A DNA stretch of 64,000 nucleotides from JARRRD01 sp046706685 (GTDB lineage Bacteria; Nitrospirota; Thermodesulfovibrionia; Thermodesulfovibrionales; UBA6898), in the NCBI GenBank assembly GCA_046706685.1, contig JBJKPE010000230.1:4559-68558 (forward strand), read 5' to 3'. The stretch's first letter is position 1. Each line of letters opens with the position of its first letter. Position numbers and translations under genes: made by a program. The notes under the pieces are model-generated. The model was not told where the DNA came from, searched no databases, and was given only the letters and a program-made list of their open reading frames with translations. Positions 42,771 through 50,925 of this stretch are shown here, one piece after another.

Positions 42771-44742
42771 CCCCTTTCTGCTTAATCACAGACTCATCAA
42801 TCAGCGATTCTATGTCGAGGACGAGAATCACATCGTGTTTCCCTATCTCGGCAGCCCCGGCAAAGCCCCTTGTCTTTTTGAGATAATCCCCCAGAGACTT
42901 GATCACGATCTCCTGCTGGCCGTATAGTTCGTCCACAAGGACCCCGACTCTCCTCTCCCCGAAACCGACTACGACTGCGAAGGACCTTTCACTGTCGTCG
43001 CCCCGGAGTTCAAAGAACTTGCCCACTCTTATCATAGGAAGCATGTCGCCCCGGAGATAATAAACCTCTTTTCCCTCCACGGTCTGTATGTCACGATTCT
43101 CCACTATCATCGTTTCGGACATCGAAGAGAGCGGCACCGCGAACCTCTCGCCTCCGACCCTCACCACAAGGGCTTTAATGATAGCGAGCGTAATAGGGAG
43201 GGTAAGCACGAAGACCGTGCCAGAGTCCCTGACGGTTTCGACCTCCGCAAATCCGCCGAGTGCGGACAGTTTCTCCCTGACCACGTCCATACCGACCCCT
43301 CTGCCCGAGACCTCGCTGACCTCATCCTTTGTGCTGAATCCAGGGACAAAGATAAAATCGATAACCCTGCTTTCCTCAATCTCCTCCCCTTCAGCGAGCA
43401 TCCCTTTTTCCACCGCCTTGCGCCTCACCCTGTCCACGTCGATTCCAGCCCCGTCATCCCTGAGCTCCACCATGACGTGATTGCCCTTCTGGTAAGCCTT
43501 GAGGACCACCGTTCCCGTCTCCTTCTTACCCTTCCTCTGCCTCTCCTCGGGGAATTCTATGCCGTGGTCCATGGCATTCCGGACAAGATGCATCAGGGGG
43601 TCCGCAATCTCCTCCGCGAGGTACTTGTCAAGTTCCGTTTCCTCCCCGTACATAACAAGCTCGATCTTCTTGCCGATCTCTCTCGAATACCTCCTCACCA
43701 CCTGCGCCAGGCGTGCAAATATCTGTCCTATCGGCACCATCCGTATCTCCAGCACCTGGTCCTGAAGTTCAGCCAGCCTTCTTTCCATGGTCTGGGAGAT
43801 CTTATGGATATCGTAAGCCAAGGCGGTCTGCCCATGCTTTTCCGCAAGCTCCACGCCGATCCGTCTGACCGCTCCTTTTGCCATGGTCAACTCACCCACC
43901 GTGTTGAGTATCCGGTCAAGCTTGTCGATATCAACCCTGACCGTCGATGTGGTGCTCTTCAGATGGACCTCCAGCTGTTTCTGGGCCTCGCCGGCTGCGG
44001 CAGCCGGCTGCGGAAATGCCGTCTTGGGACCGACAAGCGTTTCTATCTCGAAATCGACGTCCCTCTGTAACTCTTCATTCCTGCTCGTGCTACCGAACAT
44101 CAGATTGAACCCGATACACCCTTCCGGCACGTCCTTCGAGGTCGGAAGGGTCGAAATCAGTTCTCCCTTCGACTTTATAATCTTTGTAAGCTCCTCCAGC
44201 AGTTTATCGAACACGTCCAGAGGAAAAACCGCCTTCGCCAGATAAACACCCCGGCCTTCCTTTATATTGGACTTGAGCCTGTGTTCCTCGTACTCCGACA
44301 ATACCTTCAAGATGGACTCGTCTATGAGGCCGTCCTCCGAAAAATCCCCTGCCCCGACTTTCTGAGATTCCCTGAAGGCTTCTATATCATTTATGACATC
44401 GGAGACGTCCCCTTCTTCATTTCCCCTCCCGATGTCCTCCACAATGCCCCTCAGTATATCTATGTTTTTGAAGAGGAAACTGACCACCGCCGGACTCACG
44501 CCGATCTTACCGAGTCTCACGTCGTCCATCAGGGTTTCAAGTGAATGGCTTATGCTGGTTATGCCGTGGAGCCCGAAGAGTCCGGATATCCCCTTAAGGG
44601 TATGCATGGTCCGGAAAAGGGCGTTAATCGTATCGGGGTTGAGACCTGTCGAAGCGGTATCCTGTATTTCGAGTATCAGCCTCTGCGATTCCTCTATAAG
44701 CTCTTCTGCTTCGGCAATGAATTCCTTCTTCGAAGATTTCAT
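42757..44742 (-). CDS. cheA: CheA histidine kinase
   Basis: 661 residues. Hpt domain at the N terminus with phospho-acceptor His47 (FRTMHTLKG). A middle region (about 130-260) holds the response-regulator-binding part. Then dimerisation and ATPase domains (LMHLVRNAMDHGIE, DDGAGIDVDRVRRKA, FVPGFSTKDEVSEVSGRGVGMDVV), and a C-terminal CheW-like domain (VVRVGGERFAVPLSSM). It phosphorylates the CheY and CheB proteins. Its 3' end overlaps the ATPase gene and its start overlaps the CheY stop by 4 bases. Confidence 0.97.
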   Translation of the reverse strand: MKSSKKEFIAEAEELIEESQRLILEIQDTASTGLNPDTINALFRTMHTLKGISGLFGLHGITSISHSLETLMDDVRLGKIGVSPAVVSFLFKNIDILRGIVEDIGRGNEEGDVSDVINDIEAFRESQKVGAGDFSEDGLIDESILKVLSEYEEHRLKSNIKEGRGVYLAKAVFPLDVFDKLLEELTKIIKSKGELISTLPTSKDVPEGCIGFNLMFGSTSRNEELQRDVDFEIETLVGPKTAFPQPAAAAGEAQKQLEVHLKSTTSTVRVDIDKLDRILNTVGELTMAKGAVRRIGVELAEKHGQTALAYDIHKISQTMERRLAELQDQVLEIRMVPIGQIFARLAQVVRRYSREIGKKIELVMYGEETELDKYLAEEIADPLMHLVRNAMDHGIEFPEERQRKGKKETGTVVLKAYQKGNHVMVELRDDGAGIDVDRVRRKAVEKGMLAEGEEIEESRVIDFIFVPGFSTKDEVSEVSGRGVGMDVVREKLSALGGFAEVETVRDSGTVFVLTLPITLAIIKALVVRVGGERFAVPLSSMSETMIVENRDIQTVEGKEVYYLRGDMLPMIRVGKFFELRGDDSERSFAVVVGFGERRVGVLVDELYGQQEIVIKSLGDYLKKTRGFAGAAEIGKHDVILVLDIESLIDESVIKQKGGAHV

Positions 44743-45113
44743 AAGTAGACGGTATTTTTTATTATTTCCTGCAGTTCGGAGGAGGTGAATGGTTTGGCAA
44801 GATAGGCGGTGGCTCCGAGCGCCATACCCCTCTTTCTGTCCTCTTCACTCCTTTCGGTGCTGACAATGATGATAGGCAGCTGGTTATATGCCTGGTTATT
44901 TCTGATGAAGCTGATGAGTTCAAGCCCGTTGATGTCGGGCATATTGATATCCGTTATGACCAGCTCATATCCCTGTGACGGCAGTATCTTTAACGCCTCG
45001 AACCCGGTGGAAGCTTCGACAACCTCGAAATCGCCGAGTTCGTCGATAATCGCCCTGATAAGCGCCCTGGTCGTAGCTGAATCTTCGACTAAGAGAATTT
45101 TTTTCACAACCAC
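44739..45113 (-). CDS. cheY: CheY-type response regulator
   Basis: 124 residues, receiver only, acceptor Asp55 (LVITDINMPDINGLEL), acidic Glu10-Asp11, conserved Lys in YLAKPFTSSEL. It overlaps cheA by 4 bases, so it should be a direct CheA target. It is similar to the second CheY at 30626-30994. Confidence 0.95.
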   Translation of the reverse strand: MVVKKILLVEDSATTRALIRAIIDELGDFEVVEASTGFEALKILPSQGYELVITDINMPDINGLELISFIRNNQAYNQLPIIIVSTERSEEDRKRGMALGATAYLAKPFTSSELQEIIKNTVYL

Positions 45114-45268
45114 CTCCCCTTTTGCGCTCCCGTCGATTCTGTGTTCTCAGGCCACTCTCTAGAATACAGAATTTCCGGCCGGGAATCCAGAATAAAATTC
45201 ATCTCCTTTCAGTGCCCCGCGTATCAAATACGATACGATTCTACCAAATGACCCCGCAAAAAATCTTC

Positions 45269-46399
45269 TCAGCCTTCGGCGGAACCCTTTCGCAGCTCTA
45301 TCTCCTGTATCCTTCTCTGGAGCAATGATTTTTCGAGTGCCAGCCCCGCATGGTCGATGAAAATCTCCAGACCTTCCGTCTCGGCAATAGCCTCTCCAGA
45401 CGAACCGTTATCGCAGTAAAGGATGGCAACCACCCTCCCCTCGGCGACAAGGGGGAAAATAGCGACCTCCGGGGGGCGCAGTCCCCCGAGTTCATCCAAC
45501 ATCCTCTTAGTGACTTCGTCATCCTCCATCTTGCCTCTGTATGTCATCTGTTCGAGCATTATCTTTCTGAAAAAAGGGCTCTCCTCGACGCGCAGGACCA
45601 TCTCCCTCACCTTTTCATCAGGCCTTTCTATATCGAGTCCAAACTGTCCCAGTCCCACCATCTCGTCATTACCTACCATAAAGAGGACGCCCCGGTGAAA
45701 GATGTCGCTCGCAAACCTCAGGATGAGCAAGGTTATTTCCGAGGTTGAATTGGGGAACCTGAGCTCTCGTGTGAGGGACTTCAACGCAGAGATGTCCTTC
45801 CGTTCCGCGGCCGGCGTTTCCCATCCCTCGTCCCATCCGGCGTCCTCCGACATGTCTTCGGAGAAACCCTCATCAGGCATAAAAGATGTCTGGGAAGACT
45901 CGTCCTGGACGCGAGCCCCTTCCATAAGCAGATATTCGGGGCTCATTCCCTTGGAAAGTTCCCAGCCCAGATCGTCCAGTTCGGTCTTTCCCTCAAGGTC
46001 CAGGTCGTCCAGTTCGAACTGAAAATCACCGTCCTCCCACATGAGGAGGCGGTAAATGACTCTCTCGACCCTTTTTCTTGTGACCTTATCCAGCGCTTCG
46101 GCACTCACTGATCCGAAATCCAGGAGAATTTCGGCGAGCGATTTTGCCGGCAGCTTCTTTTTTATTTCTACCGCCAGATCGAGGACAGGGCTCTTAATCA
46201 GTCCGGCGTCAAGCAGGTTTCCCCCCAGGCTTTTCTCGATGTCATCAGTTTCAGCCCTGACAACCAGTCCGTTTTTTAAAACTATGACCGCCTTTCCCCT
46301 GCTGCTGCTGATAACAAGCGTTCCGGATTTTTTCCCCACGCTCAGTATCTGGAATATATCGGCGATTGCCAGGTCTTCAAGTCTTCCCGCAAGGCTCAT
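45269..46399 (-). CDS. PATAN (DUF4388)-GAF protein
   Basis: 376 residues from the ATG at 46399. Residues about 1-105 are a PATAN/DUF4388 domain (LEDLAIADIFQILSVGKKSGTLVI, GLVVRAETDD); a second part (about 200-370) is GAF-like. PATAN domains occur in response regulators and chemosensory proteins that control gliding and pili, such as PatA and PilG/PilH-associated proteins. It stands at the head of the operon and has 155 bases between its end and cheY. An adaptor or sensor role is inferred. Confidence 0.85.
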   Translation of the reverse strand: MSLAGRLEDLAIADIFQILSVGKKSGTLVISSSRGKAVIVLKNGLVVRAETDDIEKSLGGNLLDAGLIKSPVLDLAVEIKKKLPAKSLAEILLDFGSVSAEALDKVTRKRVERVIYRLLMWEDGDFQFELDDLDLEGKTELDDLGWELSKGMSPEYLLMEGARVQDESSQTSFMPDEGFSEDMSEDAGWDEGWETPAAERKDISALKSLTRELRFPNSTSEITLLILRFASDIFHRGVLFMVGNDEMVGLGQFGLDIERPDEKVREMVLRVEESPFFRKIMLEQMTYRGKMEDDEVTKRMLDELGGLRPPEVAIFPLVAEGRVVAILYCDNGSSGEAIAETEGLEIFIDHAGLALEKSLLQRRIQEIELRKGSAEG

Positions 46400-46599
46400 T
46401 GTATACCAACCCCTTCGGAATGAACCGCCGGGCCGCTCCATCCCGGATGAAAGCTCCCTCTGGCGACACTGGAAGCAGAAAGGCTCTCATCCCTTCCGCC
46501 GGCGAGGAGCAGGGTCAAGACTCTCTCCATTCTTTTTTCTTTGCTTCCCCTCACCATCACATCCATGTCCGTCAAAAAAAGCTCAAAAAGCAGGCGCAC
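46396..46599 (-). CDS. Possible small leader ORF of the che operon
   Basis: 67 codons from a GTG at 46599 (or ATG at 46566). Its TGA overlaps the ATG of the PATAN-GAF gene in ATGA form, like other joins in this operon, and the predicted start of transcription is about 24 bases upstream. No homologue or domain is known to me and no ribosome site is clear. Confidence 0.3.
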   Translation of the reverse strand: MRLLFELFLTDMDVMVRGSKEKRMERVLTLLLAGGRDESLSASSVARGSFHPGWSGPAVHSEGVGIQ

Positions 46600-46629
46600 C
46601 TCAAGAGGGACCGCTTCTTTCGATAGTGG

Positions 46630-46659
46630 AGTATATCAGTACAAAATAAGGAGTGTCAA
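46630..46659 (-). promoter_or_regulatory. Sigma-70 promoter of the chemosensory operon
   Basis: Minus strand -35 TTGACA (46659-46654), 18-base spacer, -10 TATACT (46635-46630). This is close to consensus and points into the 16-kb operon. The 190 bases between it and hisH also hold the hisH promoter region. Confidence 0.7.
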
Positions 46660-46791
46660 TGAGACGGGAGGAATGACGAGCCCGCCGATTTCCCTGTATA
46701 TAATGCGGCAGGGAGCGGGGAATAAAGATAGAACCTCACGCCCGTCCTGAGAAAAGTTGACAACGTGGCGGCCGTAAAAGTAATTTAAAAC

Positions 46792-47403
46792 ATGATTGCG
46801 ATCGTCGACTATGGCATGGGTAATCTTAAGAGCGTCGAGAAAGGCTTCAAGAAAGTCGGGGTTGATGCCGGGATAACCGCCGACCCGAAAGTGATAGACA
46901 ACGCTTCGGCAATCGTGCTCCCCGGGGTAGGTGCCTTCAGGGACTGTGTAAGAAACCTGACGAACCTTTCTCTGTCGGATACAATAGCGAAATCGATCCT
47001 GAAGGGCAAGCCCTATCTTGGAATATGTCTGGGACTGCAAGTACTTTTCAGCGAGTCGGAGGAATTCGGCGCCTGCAGGGGGCTCGACATCTTCAGGGGA
47101 AAAGTGGTGAGGTTCCGGATAGGGGAAAAAGTCCCTCATATGGGCTGGAATAACGTGAAGGTGTCAAGAAGGCCGCCTATTTTCGACGGAATAGAGGACA
47201 ACTCATTCTTCTATTTTGTCCATTCCTTCTACGTAGTTCCGGACGACGCTGGACTCGTCGCCGGGACGACGGACTACGGCATCAAATTTACATCCATGAT
47301 ATGGAAGGACAACGTTTTTGCCACCCAGTTCCACCCGGAGAAAAGCCAGGGGCTGGGACTGAAGGTACTAAAGTCATTCGGAGAGTTCGTCCGGAGGGCG
47401 TGA
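46792..47403 (+). CDS. hisH: Imidazole glycerol phosphate synthase, glutaminase subunit
   Basis: 203 residues, family length. It starts IAIVDYGMGNLKSVEKGF; the nucleophile is in YLGICLGLQVLF (Cys) and the His/Glu pair is in TQFHPEKSQ. With HisF it makes imidazole glycerol phosphate and AICAR in histidine synthesis. No other his gene is in the window, so it is either a stray member of a dispersed pathway or a HisH-like amidotransferase for a glycan. The followed hairpin at 47415 closes the gene. Confidence 0.94.
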   Translation: MIAIVDYGMGNLKSVEKGFKKVGVDAGITADPKVIDNASAIVLPGVGAFRDCVRNLTNLSLSDTIAKSILKGKPYLGICLGLQVLFSESEEFGACRGLDIFRGKVVRFRIGEKVPHMGWNNVKVSRRPPIFDGIEDNSFFYFVHSFYVVPDDAGLVAGTTDYGIKFTSMIWKDNVFATQFHPEKSQGLGLKVLKSFGEFVRRA

Positions 47404-47414
47404 TTCGAACTTCA

Positions 47415-47448
47415 TTGAGCGGAGGACTTGAAACAGTCCTCCGCTCAA
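47415..47448. terminator. Perfect hairpin between hisH and the peroxidase gene
   Basis: 14-bp stem (47415-47428 with 47435-47448), 6-base loop. No T-run on either strand, so it is less typical, but its position between converging genes suggests transcription stop or mRNA protection for both. Confidence 0.6.
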
Positions 47449-47475
47449 CGACTCCAATCTGTCATCTCTCCTTGA

Positions 47476-48519
47476 TCAATCGAGCTCAGGTTTCGGGGTA
47501 GAACCGGAGGGAGCGGGAAGAACAGGGTATTCCACTTCGGGTTGCGTTCCAGTCGTCGTATGAAGAAATGCCACAATATCGCTTACGTCCTTGTCGTTCA
47601 AAGATATGCCCAGCTGCACAGCGCTCATAATGGACACTGCCTCCTCCAGCGACCAGACTTTGCCCGAATGGAAATAAGGGGGTGTGAGGGCGATATTCCG
47701 CAGCGACGGGGATTTGAAGCTGTATTCGTCCGATCCGATTGAAGTCACCTTGAATCTTCCCTTGTCTCCCGTAAGAAGTCTGGCGGCAGGCTGTTCCTTG
47801 ACGCCGAATTTGTAATATCCCGTTCCCCCCATATTTATTCCACCGTGACATGCGGAACAGCCACTGGAAATGAATTTTCCCAGCCCGCTCTTTTCGGCGG
47901 CACTGAGGGCATCTTCGTTGCCTTTGAGGAACCCGTCGAAGCGGGAGTCGGGGGTCAGGAGAGTCGCTTCAAATACCTCGATAGCCCCGGCCATATTGTC
48001 AAAAGTTACGGGGTCCTTATCTCCCGGGAATGCCTTTGAAAACATCTCCGCGTACTGCGGCATACTCTTCAGAGTGACGACCACCGTTCCGGGAGTATTG
48101 TTCATTTCTACCGCGGCCTGGATGGGTCCTTTTGCCTGCTCTTTCAGGTCCGGGGCGCGCCCGTCCCAGAACTGGGCGATGTTGAAGACCGAATTGAAGA
48201 CGGTGGGCGAATTGCGCGGACCCCTCTGCCAGCCGTGCCCTACCGCCGTCTGTTGGAAATCGGCGCCGCCCATCCCGACGTTATGGCATGAATTACAACT
48301 TATAAACCCGCTCTTCGACAGCCGTGGATCGAAATAAAGGGCTTTGCCGAGGGCAATAAGTGCAGGAGTAATCCGGATTCCCTTCACTTCCTTAAGCTCA
48401 TACGGGATAGGTTTGAAAAGAATCTGTGCCTTTTCCATGACGTCATCTTTTGCAAAGGCGGCCTGCGCAAAGATCATAACGGAGACCGCCATCACCAACA
48501 AGCCGATAAACTGTCTCAT
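47476..48519 (-). CDS. Dihaem cytochrome c peroxidase (MauG/CcpA family)
   Basis: 347 residues from the ATG at 48519, preceded by GGAGGAGACAG; the longer frame to 48735 has no support. A signal peptide is visible (residues 1-22, QAAFA). Two haem sites are CNSCHN and CSACHG. Other blocks: LFFDPRLSKSG-type start (YFDPRLSKSGFISCNSCH), WDGRAPDLKEQAKGP, TPPYFHSGKVWSLEEAV. It reduces hydrogen peroxide in the periplasm using electrons from cytochrome c. It faces hisH. Confidence 0.93.
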   Translation of the reverse strand: MRQFIGLLVMAVSVMIFAQAAFAKDDVMEKAQILFKPIPYELKEVKGIRITPALIALGKALYFDPRLSKSGFISCNSCHNVGMGGADFQQTAVGHGWQRGPRNSPTVFNSVFNIAQFWDGRAPDLKEQAKGPIQAAVEMNNTPGTVVVTLKSMPQYAEMFSKAFPGDKDPVTFDNMAGAIEVFEATLLTPDSRFDGFLKGNEDALSAAEKSGLGKFISSGCSACHGGINMGGTGYYKFGVKEQPAARLLTGDKGRFKVTSIGSDEYSFKSPSLRNIALTPPYFHSGKVWSLEEAVSIMSAVQLGISLNDKDVSDIVAFLHTTTGTQPEVEYPVLPAPSGSTPKPELD

Positions 48520-48799
48520 CTGTCTCCTCCTTTTCTTTCCGACCACTATAGTGCAGGTTCTGAAACCATGTTCATAACCGGACCACTGGATGAAGCTCAG
48601 CATGGCGTCCTTAATTTCCACGTTAGCAGAAAACATTGCATTGTCAAGATTGATGAGAACCGGTCCGGTCAAAGCTGCCACCAGACTGTCATCCACACAA
48701 GAATCCTTCCCGCTTTTAAGACGGCTTCCGTTCAAGCGGGGGAAGAACTTGATGAGGAAAAGTCTCCTGTTCCAGCCGGCCCGAGGAGACTCTGGCCAC
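48520..48799. other. Gene-free stretch upstream of the peroxidase
   Basis: Contains the peroxidase ribosome site (48520-48535) and, on the minus strand, TATAGT near 48548 as a possible -10. No further gene is convincing. Confidence 0.4.
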
Positions 48800-48829
48800 T
48801 TTACAGAGAAAAGACCAGATGTTTATAAT
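48800..48829 (+). promoter_or_regulatory. Sigma-70 promoter of the secreted protein gene
   Basis: -35 TTTACA (48800-48805), 18-base spacer, -10 TATAAT (48824-48829). Start of transcription near 48836, about 40 bases before the ATG at 48878. Confidence 0.6.
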
Positions 48830-48877
48830 TGCTTTGTTGCGTATTTATGCACTCTTAATTTTACAAAGGAGCCGATC

Positions 48878-49642
48878 ATGAAGAAATTATTGTTTGGATT
48901 GTTGCTGCTGCTGTTTATGGTGAATGTTTCCGAGGCCGTGCAGACCAGGTTGATCGTAAGGGCAAGGGCAAGGGACGCAAAGTTTATCGGAAGCACGATG
49001 GGCGGAGCGCTGGTAATCATCAGGAACAGCGACACGGGCGAGATTATGGCTAAAGGATTCACCGCGGGCGGCACAGGAAACACCGGCAAGATCATGGTGG
49101 AGCCGCTGCGCAGAGGGGTTCCATTTGCAGACCAATCTGCAGCGAAATTCGAGGCGACCGTCGATATAGATGAACCCACGCTTGTCACGGTCGAGGTTTC
49201 CGCCCCATATGCCCAGAGGCAGTCTCTCGAAAAAACCTCGACCCAGTTGTGGCTTATACCGGGCAAGAACGTCCTCGGCGACGGCATCATCATGGAGATT
49301 CCGGGATTTTCAGTTGATCTACTGACCCCGCAGGCCCACGAAATGATGAAGCTCTCGGACGGCAAACTCACGGTTCCCTTACGCGCGAATGTCATGATGA
49401 TGTGCGGCTGCCCGGTAACCCCCGGCGGCCTTTGGGACGCCGGCAAATATGAAGTCAAGGCGATCGTAAAGCATGACGGCGCACTTTCGGAGACAATTCC
49501 TCTCAGGTTCGCCGGCAAAACAAGCACGTTTGAAGGAAAGCTGGAGATCACGAGGGCCGGCGTTTATGAAGTGACCGTATATTCATTCGATCCCGCAACC
49601 GGAAATGCGGGAGTGGACAAGACTACATTCATGGTACGCTGA
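48878..49642 (+). CDS. Secreted protein of unknown function
   Basis: 254 residues from the ATG at 48878 (AAAGGAG upstream). Signal peptide MKKLLFGLLLLLFMVNVSEA, cleavage near residue 20. The mature protein is probably beta-rich; it has VVEP-type motifs absent, and notable stretches LWLIPGKNVLGDG, MMMCGCPVTPGG (two Cys) and EVTVYSFDPATGNAG. I do not recognise a family. It stands alone, followed by a terminator. The two close cysteines suggest a metal or disulfide site. Confidence 0.7.
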   Translation: MKKLLFGLLLLLFMVNVSEAVQTRLIVRARARDAKFIGSTMGGALVIIRNSDTGEIMAKGFTAGGTGNTGKIMVEPLRRGVPFADQSAAKFEATVDIDEPTLVTVEVSAPYAQRQSLEKTSTQLWLIPGKNVLGDGIIMEIPGFSVDLLTPQAHEMMKLSDGKLTVPLRANVMMMCGCPVTPGGLWDAGKYEVKAIVKHDGALSETIPLRFAGKTSTFEGKLEITRAGVYEVTVYSFDPATGNAGVDKTTFMVR

Positions 49643-49668
49643 CGCGATACGGGATGTAGCATGCCGAA

Positions 49669-49690
49669 GAGGGCGGGAGACACCGCCCTC
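49669..49690 (+). terminator. Terminator after the secreted protein gene
   Basis: 8-bp GC-rich stem (49669-49676 with 49683-49690), 6-base loop, then ATTTTC. Suitable as an end for the plus-strand gene; the converging marC gene ends 38 bases on. Confidence 0.7.
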
Positions 49691-49727
49691 ATTTTCAAGG
49701 CCGATGCAGCTGTAAAACAGTGTCCTC

Positions 49728-50372
49728 TCAGGCCAGTCCCGGAAGCAGCAGACTCAGACCTCCGGCAATGAATTCCACGGCGATGGCAGCCAGGAGCAAA
49801 CCCATCAGGCGAGTGGCGATGTTTATCCCGGTCTTGCTCAACATCTTTCTTGCAGGGCCTGCTGCTATCAGCGCCAGCCATGTCAGCAGCGATGTCAGCA
49901 GGCATATCACAACGATCAGACCGATATGAATGGGGTTGGGCGAAGCATCCGCGTATATTATTACCGTTGATATCGCGCCTGGTCCCGCCAGAAGCGGCAT
50001 CGCAATCGGCACCACTGCGATGCTCTCCTTCTCCTCTGCCTCAGCCGCCTCCTCCGGAGTCTGCTTGCTCTGGGTATGTCTGGCCTGCATCATGGAGATC
50101 GACATCAGAAGGAGAAGAATGCCGCCCCCGACCTTGAAGGAGGCGATGCTCACGCCGAAGAAGTCCAGAAGCGGCTTGCCCAGCAAAGTGGCCACAATTA
50201 GTATTACTGCGACGGCAATACCGGTCGTGCGGGCTATACGTTTACGCTCCTCTTCTGCCACGCCGCCGGTGAGGCTTACAAAAATTGGAATGACTCCCAG
50301 GGGGTTCACTATCGCGAGAAGCGTTGTGAATATCTTTATATATCCGGTTAAATCAAGCATTATGGTATACAT
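49728..50372 (-). CDS. MarC family membrane protein
   Basis: 214 residues with six hydrophobic segments; the N terminus YIKIFTTLLAIVNPLGVIPIFVSLT is the family mark, and SMMQARHTQSK and VPIAMPLLAGPGAISTVII fit. It is an inner-membrane protein of uncertain function (once thought an antibiotic-resistance determinant). Confidence 0.92.
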   Translation of the reverse strand: MYTIMLDLTGYIKIFTTLLAIVNPLGVIPIFVSLTGGVAEEERKRIARTTGIAVAVILIVATLLGKPLLDFFGVSIASFKVGGGILLLLMSISMMQARHTQSKQTPEEAAEAEEKESIAVVPIAMPLLAGPGAISTVIIYADASPNPIHIGLIVVICLLTSLLTWLALIAAGPARKMLSKTGINIATRLMGLLLAAIAVEFIAGGLSLLLPGLA

Positions 50373-50519
50373 TGTACCCGCATTTGTGTCTTTTTACCCT
50401 GGTTGTTCGGCCGACAGCAGACACGGGCCGGCCGCCCTGCCCTTCCTTTTGGGCTGATCGGGACGAAATGGAACGTGGCAGACGCTCCGGCCCGTCTCCC
50501 GCTCACCTGCGACTGTGCT

Positions 50520-50563
50520 ACAAAATTGTCTTGCAAACAAATTTGTTCGACAATCAATTTTGT
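50520..50563. promoter_or_regulatory. Nested palindromes upstream of the amt promoter
   Basis: Arms of 9 bp (ACAAAATTG / CAATTTTGT) enclose TTGTC / GACAA and a perfect 10-bp palindrome ACAAATTTGT. The array ends 31 bases before the sigma-54 promoter, where activators of the NtrC class often bind. The regulator is unknown. Confidence 0.5.
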
Positions 50564-50593
50564 CTTTCCCTTATAAATCGGGCAGGTACGACC

Positions 50594-50608
50594 TGGCATG
50601 GTTTTAGC
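50594..50608 (+). promoter_or_regulatory. Sigma-54 promoter of the Fis-like gene and amtB
   Basis: TGGCATGGTTTTAGC: -24 TGGCA and the -12 GC at correct spacing, with TAGC instead of TTGC. Predicted start near 50620, leaving a 13-base leader that still contains GGAG before the ATG at 50633. Sigma-54 control of ammonium transport is well known. Confidence 0.62.
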
Positions 50609-50632
50609 TAGTCAAGGAAGTTCGGAGATATA

Positions 50633-50842
50633 ATGGGAACACTAAAGGACAAGATAGAGGAACTGGAAAAGGAAGAGATAATAAAGGCACTCAGGGATTG
50701 CGGCTGGGTAATGGCCAGGGCGGCGAGGAGTCTCGGCATAACAGAGAGAGTGATAGGGTATAAGATTCAGAAGTATGGCATCAGGACAAAGGAGGTACGG
50801 TGGCTTGATCAGGAGACAACGGGGGAAATCGGAAAACCGTAA
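50633..50842 (+). CDS. Small Fis-type DNA-binding protein
   Basis: 69 residues, almost entirely the C-terminal helix-turn-helix of NifA/NtrC regulators (EIIKALRDCGWVMARAARSLGITERVIGYKIQKYGI), with no receiver or AAA+ domain. It is likely a DNA-binding partner or competitor of an NtrC-class activator. It precedes amtB by 83 bases and shares its promoter. The palindromes upstream could be its own target (inference). Confidence 0.82.
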   Translation: MGTLKDKIEELEKEEIIKALRDCGWVMARAARSLGITERVIGYKIQKYGIRTKEVRWLDQETTGEIGKP

Positions 50843-50925
50843 CGACAGGCAGGCAGAAGGACCATCTAACGAGAAGAATACGGCACGACCGTGCTACAAC
50901 TATTTTCAGGAGGAGAGGGAATAAA

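Noticed and set aside
46442..46791. Plus-strand frames between the che operon and hisH
   Set aside because: Low complexity and no ribosome sites; the region is better explained by the two diverging promoters.
48590..48877. 96-residue extension of the secreted protein frame
   Set aside because: It would place the signal peptide inside the protein; AAAGGAG precedes the ATG at 48878.
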